DNA of 62,454 nt from Acidobacteriota bacterium (GTDB taxonomy: Bacteria; Acidobacteriota; Blastocatellia; RBC074). The stretch lies in NCBI GenBank assembly GCA_016789605.1, contig JAEUQO010000146.1, forward strand, positions 1 to 62,454, given 5' to 3'. The position numbers and the translations under genes were made by a program. This document shows positions 37,996 to 47,320 of the stretch, piece after piece. Below the pieces are notes generated by a model, which saw nothing but the letters and a program-made list of their open reading frames with translations, was not told the DNA's origin and did not search any database. The number at the start of each line of letters is the position of its first letter. The first letter of the stretch is position 1.

Positions 37996-39249
37996 ATGGC
38001 AATTGCACAAAAACGACGTCTTTGGTTTTGGCTGGCTATCGCGCTGTGCTGGGCGCTGGGCGCACTGCCGCTGGCTTCGGATGCGGCGCAACAATCACCG
38101 ACGACGGCACCTATCCTGCTCAAACCTGACCGCGTGTTTGACGGTGAGCAAGCGCACGAAAACTGGAGCGTACTCATACGCGGCGACAAGATCGAAGCCG
38201 CTGGCCCGGCCAGCAACCTCAACGTTCCCGCTGACGCCAAAGTGATTGCCCTGCCCGGCGCAACCTTGTTGCCCGGCCTGATCGAAGCGCATTCGCATGT
38301 GCTGTTACATCCATACAACGAAACGCCCTGGAACGATCAGGTCGCACGCGAACACCTGAGCTTGCGCGTGGCGCGCGCCACCAATCATTTGCGCGACACT
38401 TTATTGGCCGGGGTTACGACCGTGCGCGATCTGGGCACCGAAGGCGCGGATTACGCCGATGTCGGTCTGAAACAGGCCGTACAGCAAAACATCATTCCTG
38501 GTCCGCGCATGCTGGTGGCGACGCGTGCCATTGTCGTCACAGGCAGTTACGGTCCCAAAGGGTACGCCACTGAATGGAACGTGCCGCAAGGCGCGGAAGA
38601 AGCCGACGGCATAGACAGTTTGACGCGCGCCGTACGTTCGCAAATTGGCAAGGGCGCAGATTGGATCAAAGTGTATGCGGATTATCGCTGGGGCAAGGCG
38701 GGGGCAGCGCCAACCTTTACGCTAGACGAATTGAAGCTGGTCGTTGAACTCGCCAAAAGCGCCGGAGTTCCCGTGGCGGCTCATTCGACCACGCCTGAAG
38801 GCATGCGCCGCGCGACGCTGGCTGGCGTCGAAACCATCGAACACGGCAACGACGGCACACCGGAAGTCTTTCGTTTAATGAAAGAAAAAGGGGTGGCGCT
38901 ATGCCCGACGCTTTCGGTCGGCGACCAGACGCGGAAACCCGCGCTGATGAAAGCGGCGCTGGAAGCTGGCGTCACCATCGCCGCAGGCAGCGATGTCGGC
39001 GTGTTCCCGCACGGAGACAACGCCCGCGAACTCGAAGCAATGGTCAAATTCGGTATGTCGCCGCTCGCGACTTTGCGTTCGGCCACTTCGGTCAATGCGC
39101 GCGTGCTGCATCTGGAAAACCAGCTTGGCGCGGTGAAACCCGGCTTGCTGGCGGATTTGATCGCCGTCGAAGGCGACCCGACGCGCGACATTTCCGCCGT
39201 GCGCAAGATCAAACTGGTGATGAAAGGCGGCAAGGTCTATAAACAATGA
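37996..39249 (+). CDS. Exported amidohydrolase family protein (imidazolonepropionase/Xaa-Pro dipeptidase-like)
   Basis: 417 residues from ATG 37996, with a signal peptide ending near 'DAA'. Metal-dependent hydrolase landmarks: '[14 protein letters not shown]' (HxH), '[12 protein letters not shown]', '[12 protein letters not shown]' (candidate bridging Lys), 'VPVAAHSTT', 'VETIEHGND', and Asp in '[19 protein letters not shown]'. The C-terminal small beta domain is also present ('[23 protein letters not shown]'). Members hydrolyse C-N bonds of cyclic amides or dipeptides; the substrate here is unknown. Its stop overlaps the next ATG (ATGA), so it is coupled with the DUF1080 gene. Confidence 0.88.
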   Translation: MAIAQKRRLWFWLAIALCWALGALPLASDAAQQSPTTAPILLKPDRVFDGEQAHENWSVLIRGDKIEAAGPASNLNVPADAKVIALPGATLLPGLIEAHSHVLLHPYNETPWNDQVAREHLSLRVARATNHLRDTLLAGVTTVRDLGTEGADYADVGLKQAVQQNIIPGPRMLVATRAIVVTGSYGPKGYATEWNVPQGAEEADGIDSLTRAVRSQIGKGADWIKVYADYRWGKAGAAPTFTLDELKLVVELAKSAGVPVAAHSTTPEGMRRATLAGVETIEHGNDGTPEVFRLMKEKGVALCPTLSVGDQTRKPALMKAALEAGVTIAAGSDVGVFPHGDNARELEAMVKFGMSPLATLRSATSVNARVLHLENQLGAVKPGLLADLIAVEGDPTRDISAVRKIKLVMKGGKVYKQ

Positions 39250-39932
39250 ACCAATTTGTCTGGACAAGTTTGCTGGTGATTTTCGGCGCGGTACAAGGCG
39301 CATCAGGCTGGCAGAAAATTTTCGATGGCAAAACGCTCAACGGCTGGCAAGCGCCCGATATGAGCTATTTTTCGGTCGAAGACGGCGCGATCACCGGCAC
39401 AACCAGCAAAGACCACAACCCGCCCTACAACCAATTCATCGTTTGGCAAGGCGGTGAAGTGGGCGATTTCGAGCTGAAGTTCAAGTTTCGCATCTTCGGC
39501 GCGAAGTCCAACTCGGGCATGCAATTTCGCAGCACGGTGAAAGACAAAGGCCTGGTGCATGGCTATCAGGCAGATATGGACGGCGCGGGTAAATATCTGG
39601 GTGGCATTTGGGACGAATACGGCACGCGACGTTCGCTGGCCGGGCGCGGCGAAAAAGCGTTGATTGATGAAAACGGCAAAAGAACCGTCACACGCTTTGC
39701 CGAATCTGACGCCTTGCTCAAAGGCATTCAGATGGAAGTCTGGAACGAATATCACATCACTGCCAGCGGATCGCGCATCACGTTGCGCATCAACGGACAA
39801 CTGACCGCCGAACTCGACGACCGTGAAACCGGCAAAGCTGCCCGCCGTGGCGTCTTGGCCATGCCAATCATTCCCGGCGAACCAATGAAAGTGCAATACA
39901 AAGACATTCGGTTGAAATCGCTAGCGCGCTAA
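39246..39932 (+). CDS. DUF1080 protein, 3-keto-disaccharide hydrolase-like
   Basis: 228 residues. A signal peptide ('[18 protein letters not shown]') precedes one concanavalin-like jelly roll with the DUF1080 hallmarks '[17 protein letters not shown]', '[24 protein letters not shown]', '[21 protein letters not shown]', '[20 protein letters not shown]' and '[12 protein letters not shown]'. DUF1080 proteins from other bacteria hydrolyse glycosides whose sugar has been oxidised at C3. That fits the next gene, a Tat-exported Gfo/Idh/MocA oxidoreductase, and the ThuA gene further down. Periplasmic location likely; ATGA overlap with the upstream gene. Confidence 0.88.
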   Translation: MNQFVWTSLLVIFGAVQGASGWQKIFDGKTLNGWQAPDMSYFSVEDGAITGTTSKDHNPPYNQFIVWQGGEVGDFELKFKFRIFGAKSNSGMQFRSTVKDKGLVHGYQADMDGAGKYLGGIWDEYGTRRSLAGRGEKALIDENGKRTVTRFAESDALLKGIQMEVWNEYHITASGSRITLRINGQLTAELDDRETGKAARRGVLAMPIIPGEPMKVQYKDIRLKSLAR

Positions 39933-39941
39933 GGAGCATTT

Positions 39942-41180
39942 ATGAACCAGGCTTCTGACTCGAAAGCTGCACGTCGCAATTTTTTGAAGACCTTTTCCGC
40001 AGGCGTTGGCGCGTCCCTGCTCTCGCCGCATTTGGCTTCGGCCCGCGCGCTGGGAGCCAATGACCGCATTCGCCTGGGAGCCATTGGCACTGGCGGACGC
40101 ATGCGCGGCTTGCTGAACCATGCCAAAAATCAATCAGACGCCGACATTGTCGCGCTGTGTGATGTGTATCAACCGAATCTGGAACGCGCAGCCACAACAC
40201 TGAACCTGACCGGCTTCAAACAATTCAAAGACTACCGCGCGCTGCTCGACGACAAATCCATTGATGCGGTCGTGATTGCGACACCCGATCATTGGCACGT
40301 CAAAATCACGGCGGATGCCGTTGCGGCAGGCAAAGACGTATACGTCGAAAAACCCATCACGCACACGCTGGAAGAAGGCGCCAGGATTATCAAGGCTGTC
40401 GAAGCCTCCAAACGCGTCGTGCAAGTCGGCATGCAGCAACGAAGCTGGGCGCATTTCATTGACGGCAAAAAAATCATTGACGAAGGCACGCTAGGCCAAA
40501 TCACCACCGTGCGGATGTGGTGGTATCAGAATTACGCCGCCAGCGGCCATTCCAACAAACTTGCGTACGACAAACTGGATCAGAAAGCCTGGCTCGGCAA
40601 CGCTCCGGCGCAAGAACTGACGCCGCAGAAGTTTTTCTGGTGGCGCTGGTATTGGAACTTCGGCGGCGGCGCGCTGACTGATTTGATGTGTCACTGGATT
40701 GACGTCGTGCATTGGTACACAGGTGCAACAACGCCGCTCACGGCAACCGCCGTCGGCAATCGTTACGTGCTGGATTGGGAATGCCCCGACACCATCAATT
40801 GCGTGTTGGAATATCCGAAAAACTTCACGGCCAGCTATCACGGCACAATGTCGAGCAGCATTGACGACGGTGGCCTGGAATTGCGCGGCACAAAAGGAAC
40901 GATGAAACTCGACCGTGAACGGCTGGTTGTATATCCCGAAGCCGGTGCGGGTTTCAGCCGCGCGGGCGACGCCAAACATAGCATGCTGATCGAATCCAAA
41001 GGCGACGGAACCGCTACGCACATTCGCAACTTCCTGGATTGTGTCAAAAGCCGCAAGACGCCGACCGCCGACATTCGTGTCGCCGTTGAAGCCGCGCGTG
41101 CCGCACACATCGGCAATCTGGCCTTGAAGCAGGAACGCAAGGTGCGCTGGAATGCGCAACAAGCCAAATTGGAAAGCTAA
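39942..41180 (+). CDS. Gfo/Idh/MocA family oxidoreductase, Tat-exported
   Basis: 412 residues, AAGGAGC seven bases before the ATG. Twin-arginine signal at 11-12 ('RRNFLKTFSAGVGASLLSP'). The Rossmann motif 'RLGAIGTGGRMRG' and the family motifs 'VIATPDHWHV', 'DVYVEKPITHTLEEG' and 'GGGALTDLMCHWIDVVHWY' are intact. Exported members carry their NAD(P) tightly bound and oxidise or reduce sugars without free cofactor. Together with the adjacent DUF1080 glycosidase it fits a route in which glycosides are oxidised at C3 and then cleaved. The exact sugar is not deducible. Confidence 0.9.
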   Translation: MNQASDSKAARRNFLKTFSAGVGASLLSPHLASARALGANDRIRLGAIGTGGRMRGLLNHAKNQSDADIVALCDVYQPNLERAATTLNLTGFKQFKDYRALLDDKSIDAVVIATPDHWHVKITADAVAAGKDVYVEKPITHTLEEGARIIKAVEASKRVVQVGMQQRSWAHFIDGKKIIDEGTLGQITTVRMWWYQNYAASGHSNKLAYDKLDQKAWLGNAPAQELTPQKFFWWRWYWNFGGGALTDLMCHWIDVVHWYTGATTPLTATAVGNRYVLDWECPDTINCVLEYPKNFTASYHGTMSSSIDDGGLELRGTKGTMKLDRERLVVYPEAGAGFSRAGDAKHSMLIESKGDGTATHIRNFLDCVKSRKTPTADIRVAVEAARAAHIGNLALKQERKVRWNAQQAKLES

Positions 41181-41193
41181 GGAGCCGGTGTTG

Positions 41194-41994
41194 ATGAAAC
41201 GACGGCGCGGGCCTGACTCAAATTTTCGACAAACTGCGGCGCACGGCGTTCGCCTGCTGAGCCTCTTTCTGGCTGTGGTGTCAGCAGGATTTTGCCTGCC
41301 GCTGCAAACTGAGTTTCAGGAACCGTGGAAAGAGCAAACAAAAGCAATCGTGCTCGATCCATACCAAAGCAATGCGATTGACTGGGAACAGGTGGCGACA
41401 GACACCAGAGTGGTCGCGATCATTCACCGAGCCACTGTCGGCTTATCCAAGGTAGACACCAAATACAACGAGCGTAAGAGCGAAGCTCTCACGCGAGGAT
41501 ACAAGTGGGGTTCCTACCATCTGGGCAAGAACTCCAACCCGATTAAGCAAGCAGACTTTTATCTGGCGACAGTTTCTCCCGGCGAAGACGAAGTGCTGGC
41601 GCTGGACATCGAAAGCTTTGATCCCGCAAACGCCAACTTCATGAGCATTGATAAAGCGCGGTCGTTCATCAAACGAATCAAGGAAAAGACCGGGCGCTAT
41701 CCGCTGGTTTACGGCAATCATGCCGTGATCAACGCGATCTCTAGTAAGGCGGGCACAGATGGCGTTTTCTCAAATACGCCGCTTTGGTATGCCCGCTTCA
41801 GAAAGACGGTGCCCAACTTTCCGCAAGGCACCTGGAAAAGCTATACCTTGTGGCAATTTTCCAGTGAGATAAACTGCGCGAAAGAGACGGAAAGCAATTG
41901 CCTCTATCGCGTTCCCGGAACGCTCACCGATATGGATGTAAATGTCTTCAACGGTACTGTTGATGAACTAAAGGCAAAGTGGCCATTCAAATAA
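41194..41994 (+). CDS. Exported GH25 family muramidase-like protein
   Basis: 266 residues from ATG 41194 (TTG 41191 also possible). A Tat-like or Sec signal region ('LLSLFLAVVSAGFCLPLQ') is followed by a GH25 barrel: 'VLDPYQSNAIDWEQVATD', 'YNERKSEALTRGYKWGSYHLGK', 'VLALDIESFD' with the conserved Asp-x-Glu pair, 'YPLVYGNHAVIN', 'LWYARF' and 'YTLWQFSSEI'. GH25 enzymes cut the N-acetylmuramic acid-N-acetylglucosamine bond of peptidoglycan. It is an unusual member of a sugar-catabolic unit and may act on cell walls of other bacteria or in wall remodelling. It lies 13 bases after the oxidoreductase. Confidence 0.85.
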   Translation: MKRRRGPDSNFRQTAAHGVRLLSLFLAVVSAGFCLPLQTEFQEPWKEQTKAIVLDPYQSNAIDWEQVATDTRVVAIIHRATVGLSKVDTKYNERKSEALTRGYKWGSYHLGKNSNPIKQADFYLATVSPGEDEVLALDIESFDPANANFMSIDKARSFIKRIKEKTGRYPLVYGNHAVINAISSKAGTDGVFSNTPLWYARFRKTVPNFPQGTWKSYTLWQFSSEINCAKETESNCLYRVPGTLTDMDVNVFNGTVDELKAKWPFK

Positions 41995-42005
41995 GGACAT
42001 AAATC

Positions 42006-43433
42006 ATGAGCAAAGAGTCCACGCAAAACAGAAACAATCAGCCGCCCCAAACCAGCCGCCGTTGGTTTATCGAACAATGCGGCGTCGGATTAGGAGCGCT
42101 GGCGCTGAATCATTTGCTGGCTGGTGAAGCCTATGCCCAGGCGCAAAATCCGCTGGCGCCGAAAAAGCCGCACTTCGCGCCAAAGATCAAAAACGTCATC
42201 TTTCTGTTTATGGCCGGCGGCCCCAGCCACATGGAGTTGTTTGACAACAAACCGATGCTGGCGAAGTTTGACGGCACCTTGCCGCCGCCCGACTTGCTCA
42301 AAGGCTATCGCGCCGCGTTTATCAACCCGAACTCGAAGTTGCTCGGCCCCAAATTCAAGTTCGCCAAATACGGCCAGAGCGGCGCAGAGCTGTCAGAGCT
42401 TTTGCCCAAAACCGCAGAGATCGCCGACGACATCACCATCGTCAAATCGCTGGTGACGGATGCGTTCAACCACGCGCCCGGTCAGTTGATGATGAATACC
42501 GGCTCGATGATTTTTGGACGACCCAGTTTTGGTTCGTGGACGATTTATGGGTTGGGCAGCGAAGCCCAGGACCTGCCCGCCTTTGTCGTGTTCAGCACCG
42601 GACGCAAAGGCCCCAGCGGCGGCAATTCCTGTTGGGGCAGCGGCTTTTTGCCGACGGTTTACCAGGGCGTGCAATTCCGCAACGTCGGCGATCCCGTGTT
42701 GTACCTGTCAAATCCGCGCGGCGTTGATGACAAACTGCAACGCGATTCGCTCGACACCATCAACAAACTCAACCGCATGCGGTTGGATACGGTCGGTGAT
42801 CCTGAAATCGCCACACGCATCAATTCGTTTGAGATGGCGTACAAGATGCAGGCCAGCGCACCAGAAATTCTCGACCTGTACAAAGAACCAAAACACATTT
42901 TGGAGATGTATGGCGCAGAACCGGGCAAACCGTCGTTCGCCAATTCGGTGTTGATGGCGCGCCGTCTGGTCGAACGCGGCGTGCGCTTCGTACAGATTTT
43001 CCACGAAGCCTGGGATCAGCACGGCAGCCTGGTCAGAGACTTGAAACAAAATTGCCTCGACACCGAACAAGCGTCTGCCGCATTGGTCAAAGACCTGAAA
43101 CAACGCGGTATGTTGAAAGACACACTGGTCATCTGGGGCGGCGAATTCGGACGCACGCCAATGGTGCAAGGTGGCAGCGACGGACGCGATCATCACCCGA
43201 ATGCGTTCACAATGTGGCTGGCTGGCGGCGGTATCAAACCGGGCATCACGCTGGGGAAAACCGACGATCTGGGCTTTAACGTGGTGGAAGACAAAGTCCA
43301 CGTGCATGACCTGCACGCGACGTTGCTGCACCTGCTCGGTTTCGATCACGAAAAACTGACGCACAGGTTTCAGGGACGCGATTTCCGGCTGACGGATGTA
43401 CACGGCCTGGTCGTGGACAAATTGCTCGCGTGA
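42006..43433 (+). CDS. DUF1501 protein, Tat-exported (copy D)
   Basis: 475 residues, with AAGGA before the ATG. Twin arginines at 18-19 ('[18 protein letters not shown]'). Landmarks '[18 protein letters not shown]', '[25 protein letters not shown]' and '[35 protein letters not shown]' are intact. It is closer in pattern to copy C than to copies A and B. It presumably works with the cytochrome c/DUF1549/DUF1553 protein encoded at the start of this unit, from which five genes separate it. Alkaline-phosphatase-like fold, periplasmic, substrate unknown. Confidence 0.88.
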   Translation: MSKESTQNRNNQPPQTSRRWFIEQCGVGLGALALNHLLAGEAYAQAQNPLAPKKPHFAPKIKNVIFLFMAGGPSHMELFDNKPMLAKFDGTLPPPDLLKGYRAAFINPNSKLLGPKFKFAKYGQSGAELSELLPKTAEIADDITIVKSLVTDAFNHAPGQLMMNTGSMIFGRPSFGSWTIYGLGSEAQDLPAFVVFSTGRKGPSGGNSCWGSGFLPTVYQGVQFRNVGDPVLYLSNPRGVDDKLQRDSLDTINKLNRMRLDTVGDPEIATRINSFEMAYKMQASAPEILDLYKEPKHILEMYGAEPGKPSFANSVLMARRLVERGVRFVQIFHEAWDQHGSLVRDLKQNCLDTEQASAALVKDLKQRGMLKDTLVIWGGEFGRTPMVQGGSDGRDHHPNAFTMWLAGGGIKPGITLGKTDDLGFNVVEDKVHVHDLHATLLHLLGFDHEKLTHRFQGRDFRLTDVHGLVVDKLLA

Positions 43434-43442
43434 GGAAACAGC

Positions 43443-44168
43443 ATGAACCGATGGCCTGCAGCGCTGTTGCTCGTCGTGATGTTACTGAGCGCAGCACCTT
43501 CACAAAGCTCACAAAGCATTAAGCCCAAACGACCAGACGCCGTGCGCGTGCTGGTTGCCACGGGCGGGCACGATTACGACCCGGAGTTTTACACCGCCTT
43601 CGATGATGCGCGGATCAATGCCAAAGTAGACCCGCACCCGCGCGCCTACAGTTACGACATGCGCAAACGCGCGGACGTGCTGGTGATGTATGACACCGCG
43701 CAAGACCTTGAGCTCACCAAACAGAAAAACCTGCGCGAATTTGTCGAAAGCGGCAAAGGCGTCGTGGTGTTGCACCACGGCATCTGCACCAACGTCAACT
43801 GGCCCTGGTGGTATGAAGAAGTCGTAGGCGGTCGCTGGCTCTATCAACCATTCAACGGCAAAGTCGGCAGCTATAAGCACGACGTGGATTTAACGGTCAA
43901 ACCAGCGATGCAGCATCCGATTCTGACAGGCATCAGCCCGTTCCGCATACACGACGAAACGTACAAAGACTTATGGATTTCGCCCAAAGTAAAAGTCTTG
44001 TTGCAAACCGACGACCCGACCAGCGATGGCCCGGTCGCCTGGATCGGTCCCTATGAAAAAGCGCGCGTTGTGTATATCCAGCTCGGCCACGACCGCAACG
44101 CGAATCTGAATCCAAACTGGCAAGCCCTCGTCAAAAACGCAATTCTGTGGGCCGCCCGCCGTCTGTAA
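43443..44168 (+). CDS. ThuA-like domain protein, exported
   Basis: 241 residues. A signal peptide ('WPAALLLVVMLLSAAPS') is followed by a ThuA/class I glutamine-amidotransferase-like fold: 'RVLVATGGHDYDPEFYTAF', 'YDMRKRADVLVMYDT', 'LREFVESGKGVVVLHHGICT', 'HPILTGISPFRIHDETY' and 'YEKARVVYIQLGHD'. ThuA is needed for trehalose use in rhizobia, where it works with an oxidoreductase that makes 3-keto sugars. Here it belongs to a unit with a Gfo/Idh/MocA oxidoreductase and a DUF1080 glycosidase. It lies 9 bases after DUF1501. Confidence 0.88.
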   Translation: MNRWPAALLLVVMLLSAAPSQSSQSIKPKRPDAVRVLVATGGHDYDPEFYTAFDDARINAKVDPHPRAYSYDMRKRADVLVMYDTAQDLELTKQKNLREFVESGKGVVVLHHGICTNVNWPWWYEEVVGGRWLYQPFNGKVGSYKHDVDLTVKPAMQHPILTGISPFRIHDETYKDLWISPKVKVLLQTDDPTSDGPVAWIGPYEKARVVYIQLGHDRNANLNPNWQALVKNAILWAARRL

Positions 44169-44192
44169 CCAAAAGGTCGCTTTCGCTTGAGA

Positions 44193-47072
44193 ATGAACTG
44201 GCTCAATAAACTTCGCTCTGATGCCCCAGCGCTGCTGGTGATCCTCGTCTTCTTTGTGGTTTTTTTCTGGCCCGGTGTCTTTGGCGGCTGTTACTTCGTC
44301 AGCGGCGACGCGCTGGTTTATTCCTATCCGATGCGCCAGTCCGCCTGGGAAATGGTGCGACACGGTCATTTGCCCTTGTGGACACCGCTGATTTTGTCCG
44401 GCTACCCGCTGCTTTCGATGGCGCAACTGGGTCTGGGCTATCCGCTGACCTGGTTCTATCTGATCTTGCCAGGATATCTGGCTGAACACATTTACGTGTT
44501 GGCGCCTTATGTGCTGGCCCCGATGTTCACCTATGCCTATTTGCGCGAAATCGGGCGCACACGACTGGCCGCCGTGCTCGGCGGATTGAGCTTTACCTAT
44601 GGCGGCATGATGGTCAGCGGATTGGGGCAAACGGCAATGTTCACCAATGCCGTGATGTGGTTGCCGCTGATGCTGATCGCCACCGAGCGCGCACGCACGC
44701 GTTCATTTGCGCGTTGCCTGATCGCCATCGGCTTGCTTTATGCGATGGCGATCCTGACCGGCCTTGGCCAGGGGTTTCTATACGCAGGCATTATCGCCCT
44801 GGCTTATGGCCTGTTTCTGAGCCTTGTTCCCGGCGCAGAGCTGCTTGGCTTTCTCTCCTGGCAACGTTGGAAGCCATTGGCCGCAGTCGTTGGCGGAATG
44901 GGCCTGGCCATAGCGCTCGCCGCCTTCCAGATTCTGGAAACGATGCAAGCGCAGCGCATGAGCATTCGCCGCACCTTGACCTATGAAATCTTTAGCGGCG
45001 GCTCGTTCACGCTAAAACAATTCTGGCAATCGTTCAGCAATCCGATTTACCACTTCAATTACGAAGCAACTGCCTACGTTCCGCTGCTGGCGGCTTTTTT
45101 TGCCGTCATTGCGCTGCTGGCGGTTTTGCGCTCGCCGTTGAGACATCAAAAAGCGCTGTTCTGGGTGCTGGTCGCGCTGCTGGCGATGCTGTTGATGATG
45201 GGCGATCACACGCCGCTGTATCGTCTGGCCTATCACATTCCGGTCGTCAATTTGTTTCGCATTCCCTGGCGTCACGCCTTTGAATGGACGCTGGCCGTTT
45301 CCCTGCTGGGCGCATTCGGCTGGGACATCGCCGCCGATTTCATCGGGCAAGCACGCCTGCCTGAACGTTGGCGTTTGCAATGGGATCGGGCAACGGCGCA
45401 AATCCTGCTGGTTCTTTCTGCCGTGGGCGCGTTTGTGTTAATCGAATTGACGTCACGACCGGTGCCGGGCAAACCAGCCACCTGGCCGCAAGGTGTGCCT
45501 GAAGCGACCCTGTTAGGCTGCAAATTTGGCTACACCGCGCTGTTGCTGTTGACCGTGCTTTGGTGCTGGCGTCGCTTGCACGCGCGCTGGCGCGGGGCGG
45601 CGTTGCTCAGCGTCATTTTGCTGGCGGTCTTCTGGGAGCAATACCTGATGGCCCCCTATTGGTGGTGGCCGCAAAATCACAACAAAGCCTTTTTCACACA
45701 GCTTGCCCCCGCCACAGAGTTCTTGCAGAAATACAATCCGCAAGAAAACCGTGTTTACACGTCGCTCAACAAAGGTTTGTATGTTGACCTGAAACACAGC
45801 GATCCCCATAACCTGGGCGCACGGTACGGCTTGCACGATGCCGCCGGATACGAACCGCTGATGTCCAAACGCTATAACCAGGTCTTTGGCGCAGGCTGGG
45901 CATTTGAAACGCCCGCATTCAGTTCCCCGCTGGATCAGCAGATTCTCAGCCCCAGGTTCCAGGTACTCGATTTGCTCAATGTGCGGCTGCTGGCCGAATT
46001 CGCGCCGCCTTCCACAGCCACAACCGCCAACAAAGAAGGCGTCAAGTTTTCTCTCAGCGAATCAAAAACCGATCTTAAACCTGGCAGCACGGTTACCCTG
46101 ACCGGCACAAACGCGCGCGTAGATTCGCTTTCGCTGATCACCACAATGGCCAATTCCGGCGATTTGGAACAAGGCGCTCCGGTGGCGCGCTTCAGCTTGC
46201 GCACGATGGATGGCCGCATCATCGAACGTGAGATAAAGGCCGGCGTTGACACCGCCGAATGGGCGCACGAACGGCCCGACGTCAAACCGTTGGTGCGGCA
46301 TTCGCTGGCGCGCATTTACGATACCTGGCCGGGCGACGAACTGAACTCCTTCCCTTCGCATCGGTTTTGGACGCTGTTATCACTTGGCGAACGCACCGCC
46401 ATAGATCGCGTCGAAGTAAAGAACCTGACGGAAAAAGCTTCCGTGATTCTGGCCAAAGCCACGCTCTATGACTCGGCGGGAACTGATGCCTATGTGTTGT
46501 CTCCGCGTTTGCCTGACGATTGGCGGCTGGCGTACGAACGCAACGGCGTGCAGATGTATGAAAATCAAAAAGTGCTGCCGCGCGTCTGGTTGACGCCACA
46601 GGCTCGCACTGTCACTGAAGATGAAGCCTTTCGCGCCGTGCGCGGTGAAGGCGACGCCACGTTTGATCCACGGACGGTGACCTTGCTCGAACCAAGCGGG
46701 CAAAATCCGCCGACGTTGCCGCAAGAGAAATTCGGCTCACCAGCGACAGCCCAAATCACAAAATACGAGCCAAGTCATCTGACCATCGAAACCAATGCCG
46801 ACAAAGCGTCGGTGTTGGTGGTTAGCGAAGCCTATTACCCCGGCTGGGAAGCAACCATTGATGGCCAACGAACCACGATTTTCACCGCGGATTATTTGTT
46901 GCGTGGCGTGGTGCTGCCTCCAGGCTCACATCGAGTCGAAATGTGGTACGCCGCTCCGCAAGCGAGCCAAGGCGCGTTGCTTTCCGGCTTGGCGCTGGTG
47001 GGCGGAATTGTCGGCTGGTTCGTGATGCGCAAACGCCGACAGCTTGAACAAGTCGTTACCACTTCGGCATAA
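44193..47072 (+). CDS. YfhO family polytopic membrane protein
   Basis: 959 residues from ATG 44193 (TTG 44187 is an alternative). At least a dozen hydrophobic helices fill the first half, starting with 'APALLVILVFFVVFFWPGVFGG'. The GT-C-like signature of the YfhO family is seen: 'SGDALVYSYPMRQSAWE', 'LPLWTPLILSGYPLL', 'FTYGGMMVSGLGQ', 'PVVNLFRIPWRHAFEW'. The C-terminal 450 residues form a soluble beta-rich domain closing with 'SEAYYPGWEATIDG' and one last helix. YfhO-like proteins are thought to transfer sugars from lipid carriers to envelope polymers. Last gene of the unit; its stop is followed by the sigma-54-controlled region. Confidence 0.85.
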   Translation: MNWLNKLRSDAPALLVILVFFVVFFWPGVFGGCYFVSGDALVYSYPMRQSAWEMVRHGHLPLWTPLILSGYPLLSMAQLGLGYPLTWFYLILPGYLAEHIYVLAPYVLAPMFTYAYLREIGRTRLAAVLGGLSFTYGGMMVSGLGQTAMFTNAVMWLPLMLIATERARTRSFARCLIAIGLLYAMAILTGLGQGFLYAGIIALAYGLFLSLVPGAELLGFLSWQRWKPLAAVVGGMGLAIALAAFQILETMQAQRMSIRRTLTYEIFSGGSFTLKQFWQSFSNPIYHFNYEATAYVPLLAAFFAVIALLAVLRSPLRHQKALFWVLVALLAMLLMMGDHTPLYRLAYHIPVVNLFRIPWRHAFEWTLAVSLLGAFGWDIAADFIGQARLPERWRLQWDRATAQILLVLSAVGAFVLIELTSRPVPGKPATWPQGVPEATLLGCKFGYTALLLLTVLWCWRRLHARWRGAALLSVILLAVFWEQYLMAPYWWWPQNHNKAFFTQLAPATEFLQKYNPQENRVYTSLNKGLYVDLKHSDPHNLGARYGLHDAAGYEPLMSKRYNQVFGAGWAFETPAFSSPLDQQILSPRFQVLDLLNVRLLAEFAPPSTATTANKEGVKFSLSESKTDLKPGSTVTLTGTNARVDSLSLITTMANSGDLEQGAPVARFSLRTMDGRIIEREIKAGVDTAEWAHERPDVKPLVRHSLARIYDTWPGDELNSFPSHRFWTLLSLGERTAIDRVEVKNLTEKASVILAKATLYDSAGTDAYVLSPRLPDDWRLAYERNGVQMYENQKVLPRVWLTPQARTVTEDEAFRAVRGEGDATFDPRTVTLLEPSGQNPPTLPQEKFGSPATAQITKYEPSHLTIETNADKASVLVVSEAYYPGWEATIDGQRTTIFTADYLLRGVVLPPGSHRVEMWYAAPQASQGALLSGLALVGGIVGWFVMRKRRQLEQVVTTSA

Positions 47073-47320
47073 CACGGGAAGAACCCCACACACAAAACAC
47101 GAATCACGACTAAAACCTCCCTCGCTGGGCGTGCCGCTCACCGAGTAAACCAGCCGCACGTCGTAGCTGTTCACTTCTGAACAGTTCGCTGTACACGCGC
47201 GTACAACGGCGCGTACGCCAATCCGCCTAAAGCAAGCAATCCCTAGAGTTTCGCCAAATGGCCCGGCATTTGCATAACCGTTGTGCGCAAAACGAATCAC
47301 GCACACAACGAGGAGAGCGA
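47073..47320 (+). promoter_or_regulatory. Regulatory region upstream of the efflux locus
   Basis: 248 bases between the YfhO-like gene and the adaptor gene. Besides the sigma-54 promoter (47259-47274) it holds, about 85 bases upstream of the -24 box, the perfect inverted repeat CTGTTCA-N4-TGAACAG (47167-47184), and then two direct copies of GCGCGTAC (47197-47204 and 47209-47216). The inverted repeat sits where NtrC-family enhancer sites normally lie. No terminator for the upstream gene is obvious. Confidence 0.65.
47259..47274 (+). promoter_or_regulatory. Sigma-54 (-24/-12) promoter
   Basis: TGGCCCGGCATTTGCA matches the consensus TGGCAC-N5-TTGCW. The invariant GG (47260-47261) and GC (47272-47273) are exactly 12 bases apart, the strict spacing for RpoN. 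Expected transcription start is near 47285, giving a leader of about 36 bases before the adaptor ATG at 47321. An NtrC-type activator is encoded in the same locus at 56625. Confidence 0.75.
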
